This document shows, piece by piece, positions 1-5,503 of a DNA stretch of 9,575 nt. The position numbers and the translations under genes were made by a program. The notes under the pieces are model-generated. The model was not told the origin of the DNA. It did not search any database and worked only from the letters and a program-made list of their open reading frames with translations. The stretch comes from Verrucomicrobiota bacterium. GTDB lineage: Bacteria; Verrucomicrobiota; Verrucomicrobiia; Chthoniobacterales; UBA10450. Location: the NCBI GenBank assembly GCA_003217835.1, contig QHMQ01000089.1, positions 5,985-15,559 of the forward strand, read 5' to 3'. Every line of letters starts with the position of its first letter. Position 1 is the first letter of the stretch.

Positions 1-235
1 CCGTCTCCTGGATTGTGACAGTATCTCCAGTCACTGTAATATTGCCCCAAATGTGGCGTTTCGGATTGACGACCTCGAAGGTGTTGTCGGCCTTGATCGT
101 CCAGACTGCGCCAAGCGAGTTTGTCCACGTCCCGACCAAGGGCCTTGGACCGCCGGGCGCATAAGTAGCGCATGCGCTCAATACGGCGAGCAGAGCGCCA
201 GTGAAAATGATTCGGAAAGAAAGTTGTGTTTTCAT
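1..235 (-). CDS. Putative lipoprotein, N-terminal part (cut by the left window edge)
   Basis: A minus-strand reading frame starts at ATG 235-233 and stays open to base 1, giving 78 codons; the C-terminus lies outside the window. The first 21 residues form a lipoprotein signal peptide: basic start (MKTQLSFR), hydrophobic core, then lipobox L19-S20-A21-C22, so Cys22 would be lipidated. The mature part begins with a Pro/Gly-rich linker and then LVGTWTN followed by alternating beta-type segments (VWTIKADNTFEVV, HIWGNITVTGDTVTI). This resembles the first strands of small lipocalin-like 'GTW' lipoproteins, but the function is unknown. An in-frame ATG three codons upstream (244-242) is an alternative start; neither has a clear Shine-Dalgarno. 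It is divergent from the mrp-type gene across about 100 bp. Confidence 0.72.
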   Translation of the reverse strand, partial: MKTQLSFRIIFTGALLAVLSACATYAPGGPRPLVGTWTNSLGAVWTIKADNTFEVVNPKRHIWGNITVTGDTVTIQET

Positions 236-337
236 GCCGTCCATCGTGTCTGGTGGCAATTGAAGGTCAAGCTCACATTTATATCGAATCTTTTGCGTGT
301 TTTACTCCGCTGAAGCCGCGCGTAAATTTGCGTCGCA
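236..337. promoter_or_regulatory. Divergent intergenic region between the lipoprotein gene and mrp
   Basis: These roughly 100 bp separate two divergent start codons, so promoters for both genes should lie here. The only visible hint is an AT-rich patch (TTTATAT, 278-284). I found no -35/-10 pair with normal spacing on either strand, so no specific promoter is claimed. Confidence 0.3.
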
Positions 338-1378
338 ATGCTTGTTTCAGAAGAACAAATTCGCGATGCGCTGAAGTCGGTTAGATACCCCGGTTTTAGC
401 CGCGACATTGTTTCGTTTGGCTTGGTCAAGTCGATCAACATCGACAATGGCGAAATCAAAGTGCAACTCGCGCTGGCGACCAACGATCCGAATGTTCCGG
501 CAACGATTAAAAACGATGCAGAAAACGTCCTGCGTGCGATAGATGGCGTTCGAAGCGCAAAAGTTTTGATCGACATCCACGCGCCACCGGCTGGAGCCGG
601 GACTGGTGTGGGCGCGACACGAATTCCGGGGATCAAGCACGCGATCGCAGTGGCGAGCGGCAAGGGCGGTGTCGGTAAATCGACTGTTGCAGCAAATCTC
701 GCGGTCGCGCTCGAGCAAACCAAGGCGCGCGTCGGCTTGTGTGACTGCGACATCCATGGCCCGAGCATTTCGCTCATGTTCGGCACGCGGGAACGGCCGA
801 TGGCAACGGAGGAAAACAAGATCGTTCCGATCGAGCAATACGGCTTGCGTTTGATGTCGATGGGATTTCTGCTCGACGACACCTCGCCCGCGATTTTGCG
901 CGGACCGATGGTGACGCGTTACACCCAACAATTTCTGCGGCAGGTCGAATGGGGCGAACTCGATTATCTGGTACTCGATCTTCCGCCCGGCACCGGCGAC
1001 ATCCAGCTCACGATTGTGCAGACGGTCGCACTTTCCGGAGCGATCATTGTGACGACACCGCAAGAGGTGGCCCTGATCGATGCGCGCAAAGCTGCGACGA
1101 TGTTCGACAAGGTCAATGTGCCGGTGCTTGGGCTGATTGAGAATATGAGTTACTTCGTCTCTCCATCCGACGGCAAGCGTTACGATATTTTTGGGAGTCG
1201 GGGCGGCGAGCGCGAAGCGAAGCGCCTGCGCGTCCCGTTGCTCGGTCAAATTCCGATCGATATTGCCACGCGCGAAGCGGGCGACCGCGGGATGCCGATT
1301 GTGGGCGAAGATCTAGGATCACCTGTCACAGGTGAGTTTAAGAGAATCGCCGAAAATCTTCGCAAGACTTTGCCTTAG
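338..1378 (+). CDS. mrp: Mrp/NBP35 (ApbC)-family iron-sulfur carrier P-loop ATPase
   Basis: A 346-residue cytoplasmic protein with the normal Mrp architecture. Residues about 5-80 form a MIP18/DUF59-type domain, followed by a Gly/Ala/Pro-rich linker (82-96) and a ParA/MinD-like ATPase. Visible motifs are the deviant Walker A GKGGVGKST (108-116), GPSISLMFG (141-149), LRGPMV (187-192), Walker B LDLPPGTGD (213-221) and ENMSYF (268-273). In the family this protein receives Fe-S clusters and passes them to apoproteins. The CxxC that normally follows ENMSYF is replaced by S275-P-S-D278, while Cys135 and Cys137 occur in GLCDCDIHGPS, where LDADIYGPS is usual. No Shine-Dalgarno precedes the ATG. The family is certain; whether it carries clusters by the canonical route is less so. 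Confidence 0.95.
   Translation: MLVSEEQIRDALKSVRYPGFSRDIVSFGLVKSINIDNGEIKVQLALATNDPNVPATIKNDAENVLRAIDGVRSAKVLIDIHAPPAGAGTGVGATRIPGIKHAIAVASGKGGVGKSTVAANLAVALEQTKARVGLCDCDIHGPSISLMFGTRERPMATEENKIVPIEQYGLRLMSMGFLLDDTSPAILRGPMVTRYTQQFLRQVEWGELDYLVLDLPPGTGDIQLTIVQTVALSGAIIVTTPQEVALIDARKAATMFDKVNVPVLGLIENMSYFVSPSDGKRYDIFGSRGGEREAKRLRVPLLGQIPIDIATREAGDRGMPIVGEDLGSPVTGEFKRIAENLRKTLP
1319..1335. repeat. 17-bp palindrome inside the 3' end of mrp
   Basis: TCACCTGT (1319-1326) and ACAGGTGA (1328-1335) are perfect reverse complements around one central base. The sequence is inside codons for GSPVTGE. As RNA it could form a 7-bp stem with a three-base loop. No U-run follows and the mrp stop is still about 40 bp away, so it is not an obvious terminator. 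It may be chance. Confidence 0.35.
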
Positions 1379-1479
1379 CGAGGCATCCGCATGCTTGAGT
1401 GCGAACGAGACTAAATAAATCGACAGGGTACCTCGTCGAATTTTCCGTGATTCGATTTGGTTGACTGGTCCCGAAATTT

Positions 1480-1719
1480 ATGAAAGAAAATCGCGAGATG
1501 CCCTCTTCAGAAAAAGATCGATCTCAATTCGTCAAAAATTCTGTTCTCTACAAGGAATTCCTTGCCGAGCGCGCGGAAATTTTGAAGCACAAGTGGATCG
1601 AGAGCGAGAAAGCCGGCAAAGACATCGGTTTCGAAAAGGCACTGCTCGATTGGATCGTGAAATATCGCTCCAATTGGCGCGAAAAACGGATGCGCGAAGC
1701 CAAAGCCGAAGTAAAGTGA
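1480..1719 (+). CDS. Small conserved-looking hypothetical protein, 79 aa
   Basis: I do not recognise a named family. The product is short, highly charged and probably all helical. A Lys/Arg/Glu-rich start is followed by SVLYKEFLAERAEILKHKW, then GFEKALLDWIVKYRSNW and a basic tail (REKRMREAKAEVK). It has no signal peptide, membrane segment or Cys pair. The regular amphipathic pattern, with aromatic and Trp residues at conserved-looking spots, argues for a real gene. The start could be ATG 1480 or the in-frame ATG 1498 (73 aa); neither has a strong ribosome site. It lies 101 bp after mrp and 58 bp before pyrR on the same strand, so it may share a transcript with pyrR, with the PyrR-type hairpin lying between them. 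Nothing in the sequence links it to pyrimidine metabolism. Confidence 0.7.
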   Translation: MKENREMPSSEKDRSQFVKNSVLYKEFLAERAEILKHKWIESEKAGKDIGFEKALLDWIVKYRSNWREKRMREAKAEVK

Positions 1720-1739
1720 GTAGCTGATCCATAGACGTG

Positions 1740-1772
1740 TCCTTTAAAGCGATCCCGTGAGGTTGCCAAGGA
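1740..1772 (+). promoter_or_regulatory. PyrR-binding RNA hairpin that includes the pyrR ribosome binding site
   Basis: GATCCCGTGAGGTT (1751-1764) matches the PyrR-loop consensus as I remember it (ARUCCNGNGAGGYU) at all but the first position. Predicted fold: lower stem TCCTT (1740-1744) with AAGGA (1768-1772); purine-rich bulge TAAA (1745-1748) opposite C1767; upper stem GCGATC (1749-1754) with GGTTGC (1761-1766), including two G-U pairs; hexaloop CCGTGA (1755-1760), which fits CNGNGA. The 3' strand of the lower stem is the Shine-Dalgarno, five bases before ATG 1778. No U-tract follows, so blocked translation fits better than transcription attenuation. PyrR is encoded immediately downstream. 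Confidence 0.8.
1768..1772 (+). promoter_or_regulatory. pyrR ribosome binding site (AAGGA)
   Basis: AAGGA ends five bases before ATG 1778 and is the clearest Shine-Dalgarno in the window. It decides the pyrR start: the upstream GTG at 1757 is in frame but falls inside the hexaloop of the PyrR-type hairpin. The site is fully paired in the predicted repressed structure. Confidence 0.7.
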
Positions 1773-1777
1773 AACGA

Positions 1778-2347
1778 ATGAAAAACGGAAAACAGAATTC
1801 ATCTGTCGGCGTCCTGATCATGGACGCGGAGGCAATTCGCCGAGCACTTCGGCGGATCGCACATGAAATTATCGAGCGCAATCCGCGGCTCCCTGAAATC
1901 GTACTGGCAGGGATTCCTTCACGTGGCGCGGAGATCGCAAGGCGGATCGCGGATTTTATCTGCGCGATCGAAAAGATCGACATCGAGACCGGAGCCATTG
2001 ATGTGGCAATGCACCGCGACGATGTGGGTACGCGCGCAGCACTGCCTGTCGTGCGCGCGTCAAAACTGCCGGTGCCATTGGAAGAACGAACAGTCATCGT
2101 TGTCGATGATGTTCTCTTTACTGGGCGCACCGTTCGCGCCGCCATGGACGCGATCAATTCATTTGGACGGCCGGCTCGGATCCAGTTTGCGGCCCTGATC
2201 GATCGCGGGCATCGCGAGCTCCCGATTCGCGCCGATTACGTTGGGAAGAATCTCCCGACTGCTGCGAATGAAAAAGTGCGGGTGCGCATCGGCAGCGCCG
2301 ATGAGGCCGATGGCGTCTGGTTAATTAAACCGGAAGGCGCTGGATGA
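1778..2347 (+). CDS. pyrR: PyrR, pyrimidine operon RNA-binding regulator / uracil phosphoribosyltransferase family
   Basis: A 189-residue type I phosphoribosyltransferase fold, close to the usual 180 or so. From ATG 1778, the PRPP-binding signature VIVVDDVLFTGRT is at about 106-118, preceded by GIPSRG (about 45-50). It is followed by the PyrR-typical RGHRELPIRADYVGKNLPT (about 143-161), which covers the uracil/UMP side of the site. Family members bind pyr mRNA when charged with UMP or UTP, and many also convert uracil and PRPP to UMP. A matching RNA loop sits directly upstream, which supports an RNA-binding regulator rather than only an enzyme. The start is chosen on AAGGA at 1768-1772. The stop overlaps the pyrB start as ATGA (2344-2347), so pyrB translation is probably coupled. 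Confidence 0.95.
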   Translation: MKNGKQNSSVGVLIMDAEAIRRALRRIAHEIIERNPRLPEIVLAGIPSRGAEIARRIADFICAIEKIDIETGAIDVAMHRDDVGTRAALPVVRASKLPVPLEERTVIVVDDVLFTGRTVRAAMDAINSFGRPARIQFAALIDRGHRELPIRADYVGKNLPTAANEKVRVRIGSADEADGVWLIKPEGAG

Positions 2348-3324
2348 GAATCGTGGAATCGACGACAACATCGCTCTCAGGCAACGCACAAGCTGCCATG
2401 CGTTGGAACCGCAAAGATCTGCTCGGCTTGCGCGAATTGTCAGTCGACGAAATCAATTTCATTCTTGAGACCGCCGACGCATTCAAACAAGTCGGGACAC
2501 GGGAAATTAAGAAAGTGCCGGCGTTGCGCGGGAAAACGCTGGTGAATTTTTTCGTCGAACCGAGCACCCGCACTCGGACATCATTTGAGCTGGCCGCTTT
2601 TCGGTTGAGCGCAGACGTAATTAACATCTCGGCAACAGCTTCCAGCCTCAAGAAAGGCGAAACACTCAAAGACACCGCGCGCAATCTGGAGGCCTTGCAT
2701 GCCGACATTCTTGTCTTGCGTCACAGTTCGGCTGGCGCGCCGCAGTTTTTGGCCAATCGATTGGAAGCGAGCGTCATCAATGCTGGCGACGGAGCACACG
2801 AGCATCCAACGCAGGCGCTTCTCGACCTTTACACGATCCGCGAAAAGAGAGGAAAAATCGCCGGACTGCACGTCGCGATCATCGGCGATATTTTGTTCAG
2901 CCGCGTCGCGCGTTCGAACATTTTCGGTTTGGTCAAGCTTGGCGCCTGCGTCACGCTGGTCGGGCCGAGCACGCTGGTTCCCCGCGAGTTTGAGAAATTG
3001 GGTGTCCAAATTTCACACAAGATCGACAACGTACTGCCCAGTGCGGACGTCGTGAATCTCCTCCGCGTCCAGCACGAACGTCAGCGCAAGGAATATTTCC
3101 CCGGAACCGGCGAATACACCCGGTTTTTCGGCCTAACGAAAGAGCGCGCAAAACTTTTGAAACCGGACTGTCTGATTATGCACCCAGGCCCGATCAACCG
3201 CGGCGTCGAGATCGACAGCGAAGTGGCCGATGGATTGCAGAGCGTCATTCTCGACCAAGTTACCAACGGCCTCGCCGTCCGCATGGCTGTTCTCTATCTC
3301 TGCGGCGGGATTGCGAACACATGA
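2344..3324 (+). CDS. pyrB: Aspartate carbamoyltransferase catalytic chain (PyrB)
   Basis: Joins carbamoyl phosphate and L-aspartate to carbamoyl aspartate, the committed step of UMP synthesis. The 326 residues carry all main active-site motifs: STRTRTSFE (74-82, carbamoyl phosphate), SSLKKGE (100-106, the Lys of the mobile loop), LRH (125-127), GDGAHEHPTQALLD (148-161), SRVARSN (186-192), LRVQ (240-243, aspartate binding) and HPGPINRGVEI (280-290). The N-terminus is about 20 residues longer than in the Bacillus protein. ATG 2398 (Met19) is a possible shorter start, but the ATGA overlap with pyrR and GGAAGG at 2332-2337 favour 2344. The 3' end overlaps pyrC by another ATGA. No pyrI regulatory-chain gene is present; control is probably through PyrR. 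Confidence 0.97.
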   Translation: MRIVESTTTSLSGNAQAAMRWNRKDLLGLRELSVDEINFILETADAFKQVGTREIKKVPALRGKTLVNFFVEPSTRTRTSFELAAFRLSADVINISATASSLKKGETLKDTARNLEALHADILVLRHSSAGAPQFLANRLEASVINAGDGAHEHPTQALLDLYTIREKRGKIAGLHVAIIGDILFSRVARSNIFGLVKLGACVTLVGPSTLVPREFEKLGVQISHKIDNVLPSADVVNLLRVQHERQRKEYFPGTGEYTRFFGLTKERAKLLKPDCLIMHPGPINRGVEIDSEVADGLQSVILDQVTNGLAVRMAVLYLCGGIANT

Positions 3325-4610
3325 GCACGACGATCATTCGCAACGGTCACGTGATCGACCCGGCGAATAAGCGGGATGAGGTCGGAGATGTTTACATCGA
3401 AGACGGAAAGATTGTCGCCTCCAGATCCGAAATCCGAAATCCGAATTCCGAAATTGAAGAAATCGATGCGAGCGGTTTGATCGTGACGCCCGGCTTGATC
3501 GACATGCACGTGCATCTGCGCGAGCCGGGATTTGGCCACAAGGAAACGATTGAGTCTGGCGCGCGCGCGGCCGCGGCCGGCGGTTTCACGACGATTGTTT
3601 GTATGCCAAACACTTCTCCAGTCGCCGATGATCCGAGCACGATCGCATGGATCAAAAGTCGCGCGGCAACTGCCGCATGCGTGAATGTTCTGCCAGCCGG
3701 CGCGATTTCAAAGGATCTCGCGGGCGAAGAACTGGCGCCGATCGGATCACTCGTGCAGGCAGGCATCGTGGCGATTACGGACGACGGTCATTGCATTCAA
3801 AACCACGAGTTGATGCGACGGGCAGTCGAGTATGCACGCATGGTGGAGGTGCCGGTGCTGGATCACTGTCAAGACTACAATTTCGTCGGCAACGGCGTCG
3901 TGAATGAGGGTTATTGGAGCACGTTGCTCGGTCTGCCTGGCTGGCCTGCGGTTGGTGAGGAAGCAATCGTAATGCGCAACATTTTGCTCGCGGAACTTTG
4001 CGATCATCACATTCATTGCCAGCACGTGACCACCGCTAAGAGCGTGCGATTGCTTCGCGAAGCGCGGAGGCGCGGCGTAAAGATCAGTGGCGAGGTTTGT
4101 CCGCATCACATCGCGCTGACGGATGAAGCGATCCAGAACTTCGATACCAATTATAAGATGAATCCTCCGCTGCGCGCGCAGACCGATGTCGATGCATTAT
4201 TGGAAGGAATCTCCGACGGCACATTGTCAGTCCTTGCGTCCGATCACGCGCCGCATGCAGATTTTGAAAAAGAGGTGGAATTCGATGCCGCGCCGTTCGG
4301 CATTATCGGACTGGAGACTGCGCTCGGTCTATTTCTCGATCTGCTCGTGCACAAACACCGCAAGATCGACATCGTGCGTTTGATCAAGATGTGCACAGTC
4401 GAGCCGGCGAAATTATTGAAGCTGGAGGCCGGAACGTTGTCAGTCGGAGCGTCGGCCGACGTGACGTTGCTCAACCCAGATTTGGAATGGACGGTTCAAA
4501 TCGACAAGTTCGAATCAGGATCGCGTAATTCGCCATTCGATGGCTGGAAACTAAAGGGACGAGCGGTGCGGACGATTGTGGGCGGCAAGACCGTTTGGGA
4601 ACTGGACTGA
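3321..4610 (+). CDS. pyrC: Dihydroorotase, class I (PyrC)
   Basis: Cyclises carbamoyl aspartate to dihydroorotate, the third step of UMP synthesis. The 429-residue amidohydrolase carries the metal site: DMHVHLREPG (61-70; His63, His65), CMPNT (94-98), TDDG (153-156, metal-bridging Asp), DHC (181-183; His182), QHVTT (234-238; His235) and ASDHAPH (306-312; catalytic Asp308). FGIIGLETALG (326-336) and the C-terminal strands (GASADVTLLNPD, GGKTVWE) complete the fold. The length and motifs are those of Zn-dependent class I enzymes encoded near pyrB, some of which form complexes with PyrB. Residues 36-45 (SEIRNPNSEI) are encoded by a heptanucleotide repeat in a variable loop ahead of the metal site. 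The start overlaps the pyrB stop. No terminator is visible in the 33 bp before the convergent CBS gene. Confidence 0.97.
   Translation: MSTTIIRNGHVIDPANKRDEVGDVYIEDGKIVASRSEIRNPNSEIEEIDASGLIVTPGLIDMHVHLREPGFGHKETIESGARAAAAGGFTTIVCMPNTSPVADDPSTIAWIKSRAATAACVNVLPAGAISKDLAGEELAPIGSLVQAGIVAITDDGHCIQNHELMRRAVEYARMVEVPVLDHCQDYNFVGNGVVNEGYWSTLLGLPGWPAVGEEAIVMRNILLAELCDHHIHCQHVTTAKSVRLLREARRRGVKISGEVCPHHIALTDEAIQNFDTNYKMNPPLRAQTDVDALLEGISDGTLSVLASDHAPHADFEKEVEFDAAPFGIIGLETALGLFLDLLVHKHRKIDIVRLIKMCTVEPAKLLKLEAGTLSVGASADVTLLNPDLEWTVQIDKFESGSRNSPFDGWKLKGRAVRTIVGGKTVWELD
3425..3452. repeat. Heptanucleotide tandem repeat (ATCCGAA) inside pyrC
   Basis: Three copies of ATCCGAA (3425-3431, 3432-3438, 3439-3445) and one TTCCGAA (3446-3452) lie end to end, followed by ATT. 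Because seven is not a multiple of three, the units are read in shifting frames, giving SEIRNPNSEI (residues 36-45) without a stop. It lies in the poorly conserved loop between DGKIVA and EIDASG. Confidence 0.85.
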
Positions 4611-4643
4611 AATTCGTCGGAGCGCCCGGAGGCTGCGTCTATT

Positions 4644-5093
4644 TCAACCGGTGTATCCGCCGCTGATGTAATTCTCGAGATGCGCTATGGCCGCGCTTTG
4701 GCAGGAGATGACCCATTTTACCAGATCGCCAATTGAGATGACGCCAACAACTCTATCGCCATCGAGCACGGGTAGATGGCGAATCCGTTTGTCAGTCATA
4801 AGACGGAGACATTTTTCGACCGGCTCACGCGAATGGGTGATAGTCAAATTGGTTGACATGATCTCGGCGACCTTGGTTTCTCGCGAACGCTTGCCGCGGA
4901 GCACAATCTTTCTCGTGTAGTCGCGCTCCGAAAACATTCCGACCAATTTCTTGCCGTCCATCACCAAGAGCGCGCCAACGTTCTTGTTGTCCATCATTTC
5001 GATCGCTTCAAAGACGGTCGCGTCAGGCGGGATGGTAAAAATTTCGCCACTTTTCTGATTCAGAATTGCGTCGATTGTGCCGCTAACATCCAT
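4644..5093 (-). CDS. Stand-alone two-CBS-domain protein
   Basis: A 149-residue soluble protein made almost wholly of a CBS pair: CBS1 about 15-66 (IPPDATVFEAIEMMDNKNVG, LLVMDGKKLVGMFSERDY) and CBS2 about 76-130 (EIMSTNLTI, RHLPVLDGDRVVGVISIGDLVK). The tail HLENYISGG is typical of small free-standing CBS proteins. Such pairs usually bind AMP, ATP or related nucleotides and act as energy sensors on a partner protein, which cannot be told from here. The final residues of each motif (SERDY, SIGDLVKW) fit the ribose/phosphate-contacting positions of nucleotide-binding CBS pairs. It is convergent with pyrC, 33 bp between stops. No Shine-Dalgarno is visible; a small CCGGG/CCCGG hairpin occupies that position instead. 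Confidence 0.92.
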   Translation of the reverse strand: MDVSGTIDAILNQKSGEIFTIPPDATVFEAIEMMDNKNVGALLVMDGKKLVGMFSERDYTRKIVLRGKRSRETKVAEIMSTNLTITHSREPVEKCLRLMTDKRIRHLPVLDGDRVVGVISIGDLVKWVISCQSAAIAHLENYISGGYTG

Positions 5094-5095
5094 AT

Positions 5096-5108
5096 CCGGG
5101 AAACCCGG
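5096..5108 (-). other. Small hairpin directly upstream of the CBS-gene start
   Basis: CCGGG (5096-5100) and CCCGG (5104-5108) form a perfect 5-bp stem around three bases, two bases before the start codon of the CBS gene on the minus strand. It sits where a ribosome binding site would be expected. The role is unknown and it could be chance. Confidence 0.35.
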
Positions 5109-5199
5109 TTACTGAGAACCGGAAGAACTTCTAAAATAGGCCAATTCCACCCTGCGATGCAAAACAATTCTGACCGATCGCCCGATCGCTCAAGATCAT

Positions 5200-5447
5200 T
5201 CGCGCTCGCTCACTGCCGGAGTAAGCGGCGGAAAGAAGAAAAATGCGGTGGCGATTTTGCAACGGCGGCAGGAAAAATAGAAAACGATCTCGGGATTGAG
5301 TCTCATTTTCGGCAGGCGCGGAACGAAGCTCAATGCAAGTCCGCTCATGACGAGCACGATCGGATATGGCAGCGCACGCCTGCCCGCGACCACCGCCAAC
5401 GCCGCCACGGCCGCGAATAGAAGAACGATGATTTCCGCCTGATGCAT
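5200..5447 (-). pseudogene. Decayed N-terminal fragment of a CPA1-type Na+/H+ antiporter
   Basis: From ATG 5447-5445 the frame reads MHQAEIIVLLFAAVAALAVVAGRRALPYPIVLVMSGLALSFVPRLPKMRLNPEIVF. This is the start of CPA1 sodium/proton exchangers: first hydrophobic helix, LPYPIVLV, GLAL, and a 'LxPEIVF' before the expected FxFLPPL. The expected FLFFLPPLQ does occur, but in another frame, as if one T was lost from the run at 5281-5284 (AAAA on the plus strand). A little further on, a third frame carries FSSFRRLLRQ, resembling the next family segment (FTSWRDFRRN-like). Frame 1 stops at 5196-5198. Only about 80 of the usual 500 or more residues remain before the CBS gene region. I infer a truncated, frameshifted relic with no function. 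The exact end is uncertain. Confidence 0.6.
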
Positions 5448-5471
5448 GAGCGAGCTGCTGTACCCGGGGTT

Positions 5472-5503
5472 GTTGACCTCGGTCAGTCAATGGTTAGGTC
5501 AAC
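5472..5503. repeat. Inverted repeat GTTGACCT/AGGTCAAC at the hxlR-type 3' end
   Basis: GTTGACCT (5472-5479) and AGGTCAAC (5496-5503) are perfect 8-bp arms with a 16-bp spacer. A nested palindrome TGACC-TC-GGTCA (5474-5485) overlaps the left arm. The right arm covers the stop codon of the HxlR-type gene (5499-5501), and the whole lies 25 bp upstream of the antiporter relic. It could be an old operator or the remains of a terminator; no U-tract follows on either strand. Confidence 0.45.

Noticed and set aside
232..882. Long minus-strand open frame of 216 codons
   Set aside because: It is antisense to the mrp gene, with no domain-like sequence; the plus-strand product is unmistakable.
347..1249. 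Minus-strand open frame of 300 codons
   Set aside because: Mirror of mrp in another frame; Arg/His-rich composition typical of a shadow frame in GC-rich DNA.
1379..1479. Possible mrp terminator (ACGAG 1407-1411 with CTCGT 1434-1438, then TTTT)
   Set aside because: Only five base pairs with a loop of more than 20 bases; not convincing.
1757..1777. In-frame GTG start giving pyrR seven extra residues
   Set aside because: No ribosome site precedes it and it lies in the hexaloop of the PyrR-type hairpin; ATG 1778 has AAGGA at good spacing.
3558..3583. Run of GC-only dinucleotides
   Set aside because: It encodes the conserved Ala/Gly-rich segment ARAAAAGGF of dihydroorotase; codon choice explains it.
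4611..4643. Bidirectional terminator between the convergent pyrC and CBS genes
   Set aside because: I found no stem of useful length and no T-run in these 33 bases.
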